A stretch of DNA of 64,000 nucleotides from Idiomarina tyrosinivorans (lineage in GTDB: Bacteria > Pseudomonadota > Gammaproteobacteria > Enterobacterales > Alteromonadaceae), in NCBI RefSeq assembly GCF_003987475.1, contig NZ_PIQH01000007.1, positions 1-64,000 of the forward strand, in the 5' to 3' direction. The position numbers were made by a program, and so were the translations under genes. The notes under the pieces are model-generated. The model had not been told where the DNA came from, did no database searches, and saw nothing but the letters and a program-made list of their open reading frames with translations. Below, in pieces: positions 44,054 through 53,293 of the stretch; position 1 is the stretch's first letter, and every line of letters starts with the position of its first letter.

Positions 44054-44581
44054 TTAAATGCCGTTTACACCAAGTTGTTCAATAATTTCGTTGACCACCA
44101 CTTTGGCGCTCTGATCATCGGTGCGTACGGTAATGTCAGCAATCTCTTCGTACAACGGATTGCGAACTTCTGCCAGGTCTTCTAATACTTGGCGAGGGTC
44201 GTCCGCTTCGGAAATCAACGGTCGACGTTTGTCGCGCTGTGTTCGCGCTAACTGTTTTTCAATGGTCGTTTGTAAGTAAACAACAACACCACGTGCAGAT
44301 AAGCGGTTGCGGCTTTCTTTGCTCATAATAGAGCCACCACCGGTTGCCAACACAATACCCATATTTTCGGTCAGTTCTTCAATGACCTTCTCTTCGCGGG
44401 TACGGAATCCTTCTTCGCCCTCGAGCTCGAATACCCAACTGATTTCTGCACCAGTGCGGCGTTCAATTTCACTATCAGAGTCGAAAAAATCTAGGTGGAG
44501 TTGTCTGGCGATTTGACGACCAATTGTGCTTTTGCCGGCACCCATTGGCCCAACAAGGAAAATATTACGTTTCTCAGCCAT
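44054..44581 (-). CDS. aroK: Shikimate kinase
   Basis: A 175-residue P-loop kinase that phosphorylates shikimate. The Walker A is [17 protein letters not shown] (about 9-25), the shikimate-binding [20 protein letters not shown] contains the DxD Asp, GFRTREEKV carries the conserved Arg, and ATGGGSI is the Walker B-like glycine motif (about 79). The lid [11 protein letters not shown] is intact. AroK is followed by aroB, and 126 bp separate it from pilQ. Confidence 0.97.
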   Translation of the reverse strand: MAEKRNIFLVGPMGAGKSTIGRQIARQLHLDFFDSDSEIERRTGAEISWVFELEGEEGFRTREEKVIEELTENMGIVLATGGGSIMSKESRNRLSARGVVVYLQTTIEKQLARTQRDKRRPLISEADDPRQVLEDLAEVRNPLYEEIADITVRTDDQSAKVVVNEIIEQLGVNGI

Positions 44582-44707
44582 ATTCCTGCTACATCACTGT
44601 TAAATTAGCTGTAACTCACGAATCCGGAGTGTCTAGAGACCTTCCTCAACTCAACGATAAAGAAGCGCGATTATCGCAACTTACAACGTTTTTAGCAACA
44701 GTTACCC

Positions 44708-46012
44708 TCACTTTGCCTGCTCATCGACGATTGTCGGCGTCACAAATATCAATAACTCTCGTTTATCGGCTTGTGTTCGTTGATGGCTGAATAATTTACC
44801 CACCAATGGCAACTTGGAAAGTAGCGGCACGCTATCTTGATCGTGCAGTGCTTGGCGCTGAAAGATGCCCCCAAGCACGATGGTCTCCCCACTTTTTACC
44901 AAGACTTGTGTTCCCATTTCTTGCGTATCAATCGCTACCGCGGGGCCGGTGGGTGTGCTCACCGTCTCACCACGAGTATTTTGGGTCATCACTAAGTTCA
45001 GCAAGACGTGGTCGTTAGGGGTGATTTGCGGTGTGACTTTTAAGCCCATCACCGCTTTTTTGAATTGCACGGCAGTGGCGCCAGAGGCCGCACTCTCCAC
45101 GTAAGGAATTTCACTGCCTTGTTCGATATACGCCGGCTGTTGGTTGGCGGTAAAGATTTTCGGGCTGGCAATAATCTGTGCCTGATTTTCACGTTCTAGC
45201 GCTGATAACTCTAAATCGAGTAGCAAGTTATCGTGTAACTTGCCGATGTTCATGGTCAGCGACCCGGCTGCCGCCACGGTCGGTAGGTTAACTTCAAATT
45301 GCGGTCGTGAATAGCTCAGTCCACCACCCGCAGCGGTACGTTGCAGTCCGCTAGGGGATAATCCCCAGCGTACTCCCAGCTCTTCGCTGGCAGACGACTT
45401 TAATGTCACCATTCGGGCTTCAATCATCACCTGTTTGACGGGTATATCAAGGCTTTTCAATAACGCTTTAACTGTCCTGAGACGCTCTGGATAATCACGC
45501 AATATCAGTGTATTGGTGCGTTCGTCGACGCTAACCGCACCGTCTGCCGAAAGAAATTTTTGCTCATTACTGGCGAGCAGTTCCGCTAACTTTGCGGCAT
45601 TGGCAAAATTAATCGTTAACAGTTCCGAGACCATTGTCCGAGCTTGCCCGGGTTGCGTTATGGGTTGCCCTTGAGTGATTGAATAGACGCTACCGTTAAC
45701 CCTAACATCGAGCTGGTAAGTGGTTATTAATGAGCGCATCGCCTCGCGCCAGGGTACTTGGTTAAAGCGTAATTGTACGCGTTGCTGTAATGCCTCACTG
45801 ACCACAACATTAATGCCCACATCGTCTGCTAAAAGTTGCAGTAGGGTTTGCAGCGGCATTTCTTGAACCGTCAGGGTAACCGGGTGTTGCTGCTGTTGCT
45901 GGCTGAGTTGTGCAAGCCAAGCTTGCGGTTCGGCGCCGTGAGAGCTTGTGCTGTAGCAGCCGATAACGGCGACGGCATAGACAAAACAACGCTGTGCGAT
46001 TTTTTCCAACAT
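44708..46012 (-). CDS. Secretin PilQ/HofQ-like
   Basis: A 434-residue outer-membrane secretin with a signal peptide ending near SSHGA (about 27). An STN domain (about 50-100, TVQEMPLQTLLQLLADDVG), a secretin N1 domain (about 130-195) and the secretin core (about 255-430) follow. The core has QGSEIPYVESAASGATAVQFK and VLGGIFQRQALHDQDSVPLLSKLP. At 434 residues it lacks the N-terminal AMIN domains of full PilQ and matches the size of HofQ, which acts in DNA uptake. It is the last gene of the pilus set, and an AGGA ribosome site supports the start, which lies inside the upstream gene. Confidence 0.92.
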   Translation of the reverse strand: MLEKIAQRCFVYAVAVIGCYSTSSHGAEPQAWLAQLSQQQQQHPVTLTVQEMPLQTLLQLLADDVGINVVVSEALQQRVQLRFNQVPWREAMRSLITTYQLDVRVNGSVYSITQGQPITQPGQARTMVSELLTINFANAAKLAELLASNEQKFLSADGAVSVDERTNTLILRDYPERLRTVKALLKSLDIPVKQVMIEARMVTLKSSASEELGVRWGLSPSGLQRTAAGGGLSYSRPQFEVNLPTVAAAGSLTMNIGKLHDNLLLDLELSALERENQAQIIASPKIFTANQQPAYIEQGSEIPYVESAASGATAVQFKKAVMGLKVTPQITPNDHVLLNLVMTQNTRGETVSTPTGPAVAIDTQEMGTQVLVKSGETIVLGGIFQRQALHDQDSVPLLSKLPLVGKLFSHQRTQADKRELLIFVTPTIVDEQAK

Positions 46013-46776
46013 GATGAGTCCTGGCGATGGCTAATGGGTTGCCAATAACTGACGATAATGGTGTTGTGAGTGATGGCTTCGAGCTTTATCAGCGGCTGAG
46101 CGAGCCATTGTTGTGGCGATTGGCTGTATAAGCGGCCCTGGGCATCGACTAACAGTGCCTTTGGCGGGTGTCCTTCAATACCCACAAAATGCAGCGTAGC
46201 TGCAACCGGCAGCTGCTGGTAGTGTTGCGGGCTTGGCGTACAATCGGCTCGCGCCACAGCGCTAGAGAATGGATCCCGCGTTAGCGTCGCCGCGGCTATG
46301 TCGGGTAACCCCAACGCAATAGCATCTGGGTCTAGCGTCGCATGCCAATCAAGCGTCAGTTGCTGTGCATCGTTAGCGCGCATTGTTACGCTGTCAGTGC
46401 GCCATACTGTGAGTTGCAGTAAGTGCTTCCACGCTTGCATCAAGGTTTTAAAATCCCCGCTGACCTGCCAATGTAGCTGCTGCGCTTGCCATTCCAAGGT
46501 GATGAGGTGAAGCTTGGAAAACGACTGAAGCGCTTGCTGAATACGTGATGGCAATGCATCTCTTGGTAACGGTGCCGGTACCGCGACCGTGGATGTTACG
46601 GAAAGTTGTTGCTGCAGTTGCAGAATGTGCGCCCGCAATTGCGATAACGCGTTTTCGCTGCTGGTTGGAACCACGCTATGAGCTACCAATAAGGTCAGAT
46701 TTGCTAACCACAGGCAGTAATGAACGATGCGCAACGCGCTGCTGCTTAGTCGCAATTTAGCCACGTGACTGGGCAT
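45871..46776 (-). CDS. Fused PilO-PilP (HofO-HofP) assembly protein
   Basis: A 301-residue protein that appears to join two pilus alignment proteins. The N-terminal half (about 1-165) is PilO-like: one membrane helix (VHYCLWLANLTLLVAHSVVP, about 18-37), a coiled coil (about 43-65) and an alpha-beta periplasmic domain. The C-terminal half (about 185-250) is PilP-like: LTRDPFSSA, then LHFVGIEGHPPKALLVDAQG and IKLEAITHNTIIVSYWQ. The last 47 codons overlap pilQ in another frame and look like run-on sequence after loss of a stop. The ATG at 46776 is chosen; a GTG at 46764 is possible. Confidence 0.75.
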   Translation of the reverse strand: MPSHVAKLRLSSSALRIVHYCLWLANLTLLVAHSVVPTSSENALSQLRAHILQLQQQLSVTSTVAVPAPLPRDALPSRIQQALQSFSKLHLITLEWQAQQLHWQVSGDFKTLMQAWKHLLQLTVWRTDSVTMRANDAQQLTLDWHATLDPDAIALGLPDIAAATLTRDPFSSAVARADCTPSPQHYQQLPVAATLHFVGIEGHPPKALLVDAQGRLYSQSPQQWLAQPLIKLEAITHNTIIVSYWQPISHRQDSSCWKKSHSVVLSMPSPLSAATAQALTAPNRKLGLHNSASNSSNTRLP

Positions 46777-47248
46777 CGTTGAATAACCACCGCAATATGC
46801 GCACCTTGTCATTGGGCTGGGAAATTTGCCAGATCGCATCCGGCAACCATTTACTTAAGCCCTGCTGCCACTGTTGCTGAACACTAACGGTGGGAGCAAG
46901 CGGCAGTGTTAGCTGCAACTGTTTAGTATCAAGGCGTAGTGCGATCAGCGGCTGAGGCCATTGTTGCTGAGACAGTTGCGCGACCATGTTCCATGGCCGT
47001 TGTGCTTGCTTGAATTGTTGATAGCGCAAGTGCTGTTGTTGTCTTTGTTGCTGTTGATGGAGTAATTGCTGCAACTGATGTCTAGCCAATGCAGTAGCTT
47101 GGGAGAGTTGTTCTGCGGGGCTCTCGTAATAACGCATTATCAAGTTACTGGCATTAATAACAAGTAATAAGGATGCAATCACAATCGCGTGCTTTCTTCG
47201 CTTTTCGCGCCTGTTTCTCACCCAATCGATGATATTTAACGATGACAA
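46757..47248 (-). CDS. PilN/HofN-like inner-membrane protein
   Basis: A 163-residue protein with a basic cytoplasmic tail (NIIDWVRNRREKRRKH), one membrane helix (about 21-40) and a glutamine-rich coiled coil (about 45-85) before a small periplasmic domain. The N-terminal I-x-W-R pattern and the helix fit PilN, which binds PilM through its tail; the INLLPWR motif of PilN is degenerate here. It overlaps the upstream PilM gene by 13 bp and the next gene by 20 bp. Confidence 0.82.
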   Translation of the reverse strand: MSSLNIIDWVRNRREKRRKHAIVIASLLLVINASNLIMRYYESPAEQLSQATALARHQLQQLLHQQQQRQQQHLRYQQFKQAQRPWNMVAQLSQQQWPQPLIALRLDTKQLQLTLPLAPTVSVQQQWQQGLSKWLPDAIWQISQPNDKVRILRWLFNDAQSRG

Positions 47249-48027
47249 CGGTTAAACCCTCGTATTACCAAACCGATAGCAGCGATGGCGTCGCTCGCTA
47301 AGTTTGCGGGTTGTTTATTGGTGGTGAGAAAATGGGGTTGTAATATAATCACAGGTAACGCTCGGCGCTGTAAAAATGCAGCAGTACGGGACACTACTTT
47401 CGGTTCACCGCAGAGTAAGAAGTAACGCCATCGAACCTGCAATAAATCATCCATTGCGGTCACTGGCTGTTGCTGTATCAAGCAACCGTACTGACAAAAC
47501 AACAGCTGAAAATACTGTTCGGTGCACTCAACTAATGTCCACTCAGCGGTGACCGGTTGGCTATTGGAATAACAGCGTGGTAGCAGCCAACAAGCGCCAC
47601 GTAATAAGCTTTGTGCGCGACTCTCCAACACCGTAAGGGGACTGGAGAGTTGCTGGAAAGGTTGTTGAAAATCCTGTAAAGCTTGACGATTTGCGGTAAT
47701 CACTTCGACCCCGTTGCAGTGGTTGGCGTAATCAAACTGGGGTGATTCTTGCAGTTGTTGGTGGGGAATGCTTGCGCTGAGCTGAGCCGCTATCGCGTCA
47801 CGTCGATAATGTTCAATTCCGGTGAGGTATTGGTGTAACGTAGTATTGTGCGGCAGCGCGCTGAGTAGGAAGGGTACCGGCAGATGCAGTCGCTCGGGTA
47901 ATTCTGCAAGGTCGCAAAACTGATGAAAGCAGACCAGTAATTGCCCTTGCTGGGGGATCATTTGCAATAGCTGAGCGCGGTGTTGATGAATATCTATGGC
48001 GAGATGGCTACGGCGGTTGAGTGACAT
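47236..48027 (-). CDS. PilM/HofM-like protein
   Basis: A 263-residue protein at the PilM (HofM) position, divergent from mrcA. The start SHLAIDIHQHRAQLLQM resembles the GIDIG-x-x-x-x-K strand of PilM's actin-like fold, and SDAIAAIGLVIRG resembles its C-terminal LALR motif. The ATP-binding signatures are weak, as in HofM. The ATG at 48027 has GGAG seven bases upstream; a longer frame would start with TTG at 48060. Similarity to PilM is low, so the call leans on gene order. Confidence 0.75.
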   Translation of the reverse strand: MSLNRRSHLAIDIHQHRAQLLQMIPQQGQLLVCFHQFCDLAELPERLHLPVPFLLSALPHNTTLHQYLTGIEHYRRDAIAAQLSASIPHQQLQESPQFDYANHCNGVEVITANRQALQDFQQPFQQLSSPLTVLESRAQSLLRGACWLLPRCYSNSQPVTAEWTLVECTEQYFQLLFCQYGCLIQQQPVTAMDDLLQVRWRYFLLCGEPKVVSRTAAFLQRRALPVIILQPHFLTTNKQPANLASDAIAAIGLVIRGFNRCHR

Positions 48028-48113
48028 CCTTGTCTCCAGCACTGACGAAAAAGTGTTCAAGCGTAGTTTATTGCGTAAAAATCAGCCATAATAGGCAACC
48101 TTAAGCGGGATAG

Positions 48114-48131
48114 ATTGTCTTGTAAGACAAT
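48114..48131. promoter_or_regulatory. Perfect palindrome upstream of mrcA
   Basis: ATTGTCTT and AAGACAAT form a perfect 8-bp inverted repeat around GT. It lies 36 bp before the mrcA start in the divergent region with pilM. It could be an operator or an RNA hairpin in the leader; no known regulator motif is recognised. Confidence 0.4.
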
Positions 48132-48167
48132 GGCAAGCATTTAACGGTGAAGCAGCGGAGTGATAGG

Positions 48168-50654
48168 TTGAAGTTTCTCAAAGGAATGGTAATTGCCGGC
48201 GTGGTTATGCTGGTGCTTGGGTTAACAACCGTCGTAGGTTTATATTTCTACGTAAAACCCGATTTACCGAGTGTGGAAACGCTGCGAGATGTGCACTTGC
48301 AAACCCCCATGCAAGTGTATTCAAAAGATGGTCAACTGATCTCCCAGTTCGGTGAAAAGCGCCGTATCCCCGTTAAATTGGAAGATATTCCACAAAATCT
48401 GCGCGATGCGATTATTGCCACTGAAGATAGCCGCTTTTATGAGCATTTTGGTGTGGATCCGATTGGTGTTGCCCGCGCTTTTGGTAACTTGCTAGTGACG
48501 GGTCACATCAGCCAAGGAGCCAGCACCATTACCATGCAGCTAGCAAGAAACTTTTTCTTAAGCTTCGATCAAGTATGGATGCGTAAAATTAAAGAAGCAT
48601 TCATTGCCGTGCACATAGAACAATTGCTGACCAAAGACGAAATTTTAACACTTTATTTGAATAAAATTGCCTTTGGTAACCGTGCGTATGGAGTCGGCGC
48701 AGCTGCACAGGTTTATTATGGTAAGCCGTTAAAAGATCTTACGCTGGCGCAGTTAGCAACCATTGCCGGGCTACCGAAGGCACCATCGACGTTGAATCCA
48801 ATTGCCGACCCCGCAGCATCAAAAGCACGTCGGCGAGTGGTGCTGCTGCGTATGCTGGACGAAAAGAAAATCACTCGTGCAGAGTTTGATGAAGCGGCCG
48901 CGGCGCCCGTAACGGCTCGCTACCATGGTGCAGAAGTCACTATGAGTGCACCTTACCTAGCGGAAATGGTGCGGCAGGCGATGGTAGATAAATTTGGCGA
49001 AGATGAGGCCTATAGTGGCGGTTACAAAGTCTATACCACCGTAGACTCGCACGACCAAGCTGCCGCGCAGCAAGCAGTCTGGACAAATTTACACGATTAT
49101 GACGAGCGTCATGGCTATCGAGGGCCTGTGGCGACCCTCTGGGGGCCTGAAGAGCAACCTTGGTCGCAACAAGCTATTAACCAGTACCTCGCTAAGCAAA
49201 AAGCCTATGGCGCCGTGATGCCAGCCGTGGTTGTGGCCGTTGCTCAGCAAACGGCCACCGTACAATTACCGCAAAATCAAGAGATTACGTTAAACTGGCG
49301 AGGAATGCGCTGGGCTCGCCCATACATTAACGAAGATCGCCAAGGGCCGGCGCCTGAAACTGCAAGCGACATTTTGCATCCGGGCGAGCAAATCTATTTA
49401 CGCCAAGTTGCTGGCGCAGATGGTACGGCTCAATGGCGGTTAGCGCAGATCCCAGAACCGAGTTCAGCATTAGTGTCGCTGCACCCAAACGATGGTGCTG
49501 TAGCGGCGGTAGTCGGCGGCTACAGCTTCTCTCTCAGCCAATATAACCGCGCTATTCAAGCGGAGCGACAAGTCGGTTCAAATATCAAGCCGTTGCTCTA
49601 TTCGGCAGCCTTTGATAATGGCTTTACTTTGGCAACGCTGGTCAACGATGCACCGATTAACCAATGGAATCCGGGTTCCGGTATCGCTTGGCGGCCGAAG
49701 AACTCTCCCGATGTGTACGAAGGACCCATTCGCCTTCGTAAAGCATTGGCGAAGTCAAAAAACGTGGTATCAGTGCGGCTAATTAGGGCGATTGGCGTGG
49801 ACGTTGTGGCTGACCGAATTGCCGACTTTGGCATCCCGCGTGAGCGGGTACCAGAAAATGAATCACTGTCGTTGGGTTCAATCTCGATGACGCCAATGGA
49901 GGTAGCTAGAGCGTATACTGCTATTGCTAACGGTGGACACCTAATCGATCCTTACTTTATTGATCGTGTAGAAGATGCTGAGGGCAATATCGTGGTGCAA
50001 ACTCAACCGAGTTTCGCCTGCACTGCATGTGTGGCAGACGACGCACCCTATGAGCGACCATTGAAGCAGGCACCGCAGGTCATCAGTGAACAAACGGCAT
50101 TTTTGGTTGCGCAAGCAATGAAATCTACCGTTTGGGGCGGCGGCAGTTGGGCACATAAGACTGGCTGGAATGGCACCGCGTGGCGGATTCAACGCTCTGA
50201 TCCGATCACCGATAAGGCTGGACGCGAGATTATGGGCAAAACCGGTACCACCAACGACGTTAAAGACACGTGGTTTTCAGGTTTCGTTAGCGGCCTAGTG
50301 ACTACCACTTGGGTTGGCTTTGATGATGTCAGTCGGCAACTTGGGCGGACTACGATGAACAGCAATTTAGACCGTAGTGAACAAGCTATCACCGGCAGCG
50401 AAGCTGGCGCAAAAACGGCGTTGCCGGGGTGGATTTTGTATATGGAAGAAGCCGTTCAACACGTTGAAACAAATGCGATTCCAGTACCACCTGGAGTGGT
50501 CTCTGTTCGCATTGATTTAACCTCCGGAAAGCTGTCACGCCGTAATGATTACACCAGCCGCTTTGAGTTTTTTAAAGCCGGAACGCAACCCACGGAATAT
50601 GCTGACAGTGGCGAGGATACGGTGATATACGACGAGCAAGGCTCGCTGTTCTAA
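48168..50654 (+). CDS. mrcA: Penicillin-binding protein 1A
   Basis: An 828-residue bifunctional peptidoglycan synthase anchored by one N-terminal helix (about 4-26). The glycosyltransferase domain (about 50-225) has ATEDSRFYEHFGVDP with the catalytic Glu, QGASTITMQLARN and RKIKEAFIA. The transpeptidase domain has the serine motif GSNIKPLLY, SKN in AKSKNVVSVR and KTG in MGKTGTTND, with an OB-fold insert between. The TTG at 48168 is chosen because GGAG lies seven bases upstream and the product then begins MKFLKG, like the Escherichia coli protein (MKFVKY); a GTG at 48147 is the alternative. It diverges from the pil/hof genes as in enterobacteria. Confidence 0.95.
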   Translation: MKFLKGMVIAGVVMLVLGLTTVVGLYFYVKPDLPSVETLRDVHLQTPMQVYSKDGQLISQFGEKRRIPVKLEDIPQNLRDAIIATEDSRFYEHFGVDPIGVARAFGNLLVTGHISQGASTITMQLARNFFLSFDQVWMRKIKEAFIAVHIEQLLTKDEILTLYLNKIAFGNRAYGVGAAAQVYYGKPLKDLTLAQLATIAGLPKAPSTLNPIADPAASKARRRVVLLRMLDEKKITRAEFDEAAAAPVTARYHGAEVTMSAPYLAEMVRQAMVDKFGEDEAYSGGYKVYTTVDSHDQAAAQQAVWTNLHDYDERHGYRGPVATLWGPEEQPWSQQAINQYLAKQKAYGAVMPAVVVAVAQQTATVQLPQNQEITLNWRGMRWARPYINEDRQGPAPETASDILHPGEQIYLRQVAGADGTAQWRLAQIPEPSSALVSLHPNDGAVAAVVGGYSFSLSQYNRAIQAERQVGSNIKPLLYSAAFDNGFTLATLVNDAPINQWNPGSGIAWRPKNSPDVYEGPIRLRKALAKSKNVVSVRLIRAIGVDVVADRIADFGIPRERVPENESLSLGSISMTPMEVARAYTAIANGGHLIDPYFIDRVEDAEGNIVVQTQPSFACTACVADDAPYERPLKQAPQVISEQTAFLVAQAMKSTVWGGGSWAHKTGWNGTAWRIQRSDPITDKAGREIMGKTGTTNDVKDTWFSGFVSGLVTTTWVGFDDVSRQLGRTTMNSNLDRSEQAITGSEAGAKTALPGWILYMEEAVQHVETNAIPVPPGVVSVRIDLTSGKLSRRNDYTSRFEFFKAGTQPTEYADSGEDTVIYDEQGSLF

Positions 50655-50670
50655 GCGCGCCTTGCTGGTG

Positions 50671-53115
50671 TTACTGTTGTGCGGCCAATTTGCTCAATAA
50701 TTGGTTGAGGTCGGACTGAACGCCGCCCGCGGTGACCTGTTTTCCTGCCCCAGGACCGCTGATAACAAGTGGCATTTCTGAGTACCAATCGGTATAAATG
50801 ACAAAGATATTTTCGCCTGGAATTAAGTTGGCGAGCATATCTCCTTCAGGGATATCTTCGACACCTACTTTGGCTCGCACGCGGTTGTTTTCGTCGACCG
50901 AAAAACTTGCCAATAGCCGTGGGACATTTTCAGCGGCTTTTGCTTTGGCGTAACGCTGCTGGATCGGTTCATCCAGTTCATCGACGCGTTGTAAGAATTC
51001 TGCCAACGGAATTTGCTGCAGGTGTTCTGGCACTAAAGACGTGACTTCTACATCTTTCCAGTCCAGTGACAGCCCTATTTCGCGTGCCAAAATTAAAAGT
51101 TTGCGAATGAGATCTCGGCAGGATAAGTCTTCGCGCGGGTCAGGTTCAGAATATCCGCGCTTTTTGGCTTCCAGCACAAGATCACTGAACTTTGTGGTTT
51201 CGTTAAAGTTTTCAAATAACCAAGATAGGGTGCCCGAAAAAATCCCCGAGATACTGCGAATTTCGTCGCCGGAATTACGCAAATCGTTAATCGCGTAGTT
51301 TAATGGTAGCCCCGCGCCAACGGTGGTGTTGTAAAGCCATTCACGTTTGTACTCGCGTTGAATGGTGCGGATTTCGCGGTACAATGGCTCGTCGGCACTA
51401 CCAGCGCGCTTATTCGCCGCAATAATGTGCATGCCGTTGGCAAAGAAGCTGGGGTATTGCTGGGCCACTGCTATAGCATCGGTTAAATCCATCATCACTA
51501 ATTCATCATAGGGTGCGTTTGGCAGTTCGCGGATGAGTTCACTCATCACGTAGGGACGGGCTAAACGCTCGAAACTGTCTTGCCAGCCATTTAACTCAAC
51601 ACCGCTATAATCCAGCCACAAACGCGTAGAGTTACAGATACCTATGACCCGCACGTCCATCATTTGGTTAATGCGGTCGCGTTGTTGGTTAAACAACTTC
51701 AACCATTCACTTCCAATATTACCGCGCCCAACAACCAGTACCCCAAGGCTACGGCGATAGGTAAATAATTGACTATGAAGGCGGTTGAGCAAACGGTTAT
51801 CCAAGGTTTGCTCCAAGATGGCTATCGCCGAGTTACCGTCGGGGCTGAAACCGAAACGTTTAACTCGCTGCTCACCCAATTGGCGTTTAAAGGTGGCAAA
51901 TTCATCGGTCTCTTGAATCCGATTACCCACTAGCGCAACAAGGCTGTAGCCGTGAATTTGTTGAACATGCTCAGAACCCGGTGCAGCGGCAAACCAACGA
52001 TTAAGAAATTCCACATGGTTTTGGTGAAAGGCTAAATATTCGTGTTGATTTTCTGGCTCGGTCCAGCGCACAAGTGGAGTGAGTTCGAGCTCGTTAATGG
52101 CATCGATTAACGCCTTATCCGCGAGTTCAACGCGGAACAAGGCAACATCAGCCAGTGAGGTCAATACCTTGCCGCGCGGTTCGGTATTCTCGTATTGGCC
52201 TATCCGTGTCTGTTGGTTTTCGACCTTTAAGCTGGAGCGCACGGAGATGATCATGCGTTCGCGGTCGACTGGTTGGAACGTGCGTGGGTGCAATACTGGG
52301 CTACCCAAGCGAGCTAACTCTTCGGCTTCGTGCCAGTCCAATGACGGTAGACTGACGACCCGTTCCACTTTGCGTGGGTCGGCTGAGTATACGCCCGCAA
52401 CATCTTTCCAAATGGTGACTTGTTTAACATCCAGCAAGCTACCGACAAGTGTCGCTGAATAATCACTACCGTTGCGGCCTAAAATCAGCGAGTGGCCTTC
52501 TGGATCGCGGGCAATAAAGCCAGTGATAATAAAGCGTGTTCCTGGATGTGGAGCAACCCGTTCTAACAGCGCTTGGCGTGACGGTTGAACACGAATAAGC
52601 GGCTCCGGGGCGTCGTCTGCTAACAGAAAATCGCGCGCATCAATATGGTCAGCGCGCATACCCTGTTTGCGCAGCAGTGCGGCTAATAAGCGTGCGGACC
52701 ACAGCTCGCCATAAGCCAGCAGTTCAGGTTTACGTTCAATCGTCTCTTCGCCGGCTAACCAGCGGCGCCAACGAGCGAAATCCTGCTGTGACCATTGCAT
52801 TAGCTGCTGTGCCAAATCGCCACTGAGCAAATCAGTGATCAAGCCTTGCTGGTAGCGTTCTAATTGGTCGAGCAGAATAGTGGCCGCATCGCCCTGTTGT
52901 TGCTTCGCGTCGATGATAGCAAGAATGCGGTTGGTGGTGTCGCCAGCAGCAGAGACCACAGCGATATCGCTGGCCCCGGAAAATTCGGTTAGAATGCGCG
53001 CCACGCGGCGGTAACAAAAGGCGTCAGCTAAACTACTACCACCAAACTTGTGCACTTGCACGTTATTGGCGACAGCTTCTGCTTGGGCAGGAGAAACAGC
53101 ATTCATTGCAGTCAT
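50671..53115 (-). CDS. metL: Bifunctional aspartokinase II/homoserine dehydrogenase II
   Basis: An 814-residue fusion enzyme for the first and third steps from aspartate to homoserine. The aspartokinase (about 20-300) starts with VHKFGGSSLADAFCYRR and has FIITGFIARDPEGHSLILGRNGSDYSA. The homoserine dehydrogenase (about 465-805) has VLVVGRGNIGSEWL, ANKRAGSADEPLY and VGAGLPLNYAINDL with ISGIFSGTLSWLF. MetL is repressed by MetJ and is not feedback-inhibited by threonine in Escherichia coli. metB, its usual operon partner, is absent. The gene is divergent from metJ behind a strong promoter. Confidence 0.95.
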   Translation of the reverse strand: MTAMNAVSPAQAEAVANNVQVHKFGGSSLADAFCYRRVARILTEFSGASDIAVVSAAGDTTNRILAIIDAKQQQGDAATILLDQLERYQQGLITDLLSGDLAQQLMQWSQQDFARWRRWLAGEETIERKPELLAYGELWSARLLAALLRKQGMRADHIDARDFLLADDAPEPLIRVQPSRQALLERVAPHPGTRFIITGFIARDPEGHSLILGRNGSDYSATLVGSLLDVKQVTIWKDVAGVYSADPRKVERVVSLPSLDWHEAEELARLGSPVLHPRTFQPVDRERMIISVRSSLKVENQQTRIGQYENTEPRGKVLTSLADVALFRVELADKALIDAINELELTPLVRWTEPENQHEYLAFHQNHVEFLNRWFAAAPGSEHVQQIHGYSLVALVGNRIQETDEFATFKRQLGEQRVKRFGFSPDGNSAIAILEQTLDNRLLNRLHSQLFTYRRSLGVLVVGRGNIGSEWLKLFNQQRDRINQMMDVRVIGICNSTRLWLDYSGVELNGWQDSFERLARPYVMSELIRELPNAPYDELVMMDLTDAIAVAQQYPSFFANGMHIIAANKRAGSADEPLYREIRTIQREYKREWLYNTTVGAGLPLNYAINDLRNSGDEIRSISGIFSGTLSWLFENFNETTKFSDLVLEAKKRGYSEPDPREDLSCRDLIRKLLILAREIGLSLDWKDVEVTSLVPEHLQQIPLAEFLQRVDELDEPIQQRYAKAKAAENVPRLLASFSVDENNRVRAKVGVEDIPEGDMLANLIPGENIFVIYTDWYSEMPLVISGPGAGKQVTAGGVQSDLNQLLSKLAAQQ

Positions 53116-53159
53116 GAGTCGACGCGACTCCTTATCGGGTCAAACGGGCCAAAACTTTG

Positions 53160-53187
53160 ATTATACGTAGGGGTGTCGCGGCGTCAA
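53160..53187 (-). promoter_or_regulatory. Sigma-70 promoter of metL
   Basis: TTGACG (53187-53182) and a perfect TATAAT (53165-53160) are 16 bp apart on the minus strand, 45 bp before the metL ATG. The candidate met boxes lie just upstream of the -35 box. Confidence 0.7.
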
Positions 53188-53205
53188 AAGGATTTACCCA
53201 TTTTT

Positions 53206-53221
53206 AGCCATCTAGCCGTAT
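53206..53221. promoter_or_regulatory. Candidate MetJ operator (met boxes) between metL and metJ
   Basis: AGCCATCT and AGCCGTAT are adjacent 8-mers, each matching the met-box consensus AGACGTCT at six of eight positions. Two tandem boxes are the minimum for MetJ. They lie between the divergent promoters, next to the metJ -35 box. Confidence 0.5.
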
Positions 53222-53225
53222 ATAT

Positions 53226-53253
53226 TTGACCAAATTCTGCAATCAGGTAAAAT
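53226..53253 (+). promoter_or_regulatory. Sigma-70 promoter of metJ
   Basis: TTGACC and TAAAAT are 16 bp apart, 40 bp before the metJ start codon. The site begins a few bases after the candidate met boxes, which fits autorepression. Confidence 0.6.
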
Positions 53254-53293
53254 CCACTACAGTTTACAGGGTTTTAGCGTCGAGGCGAGCAAT

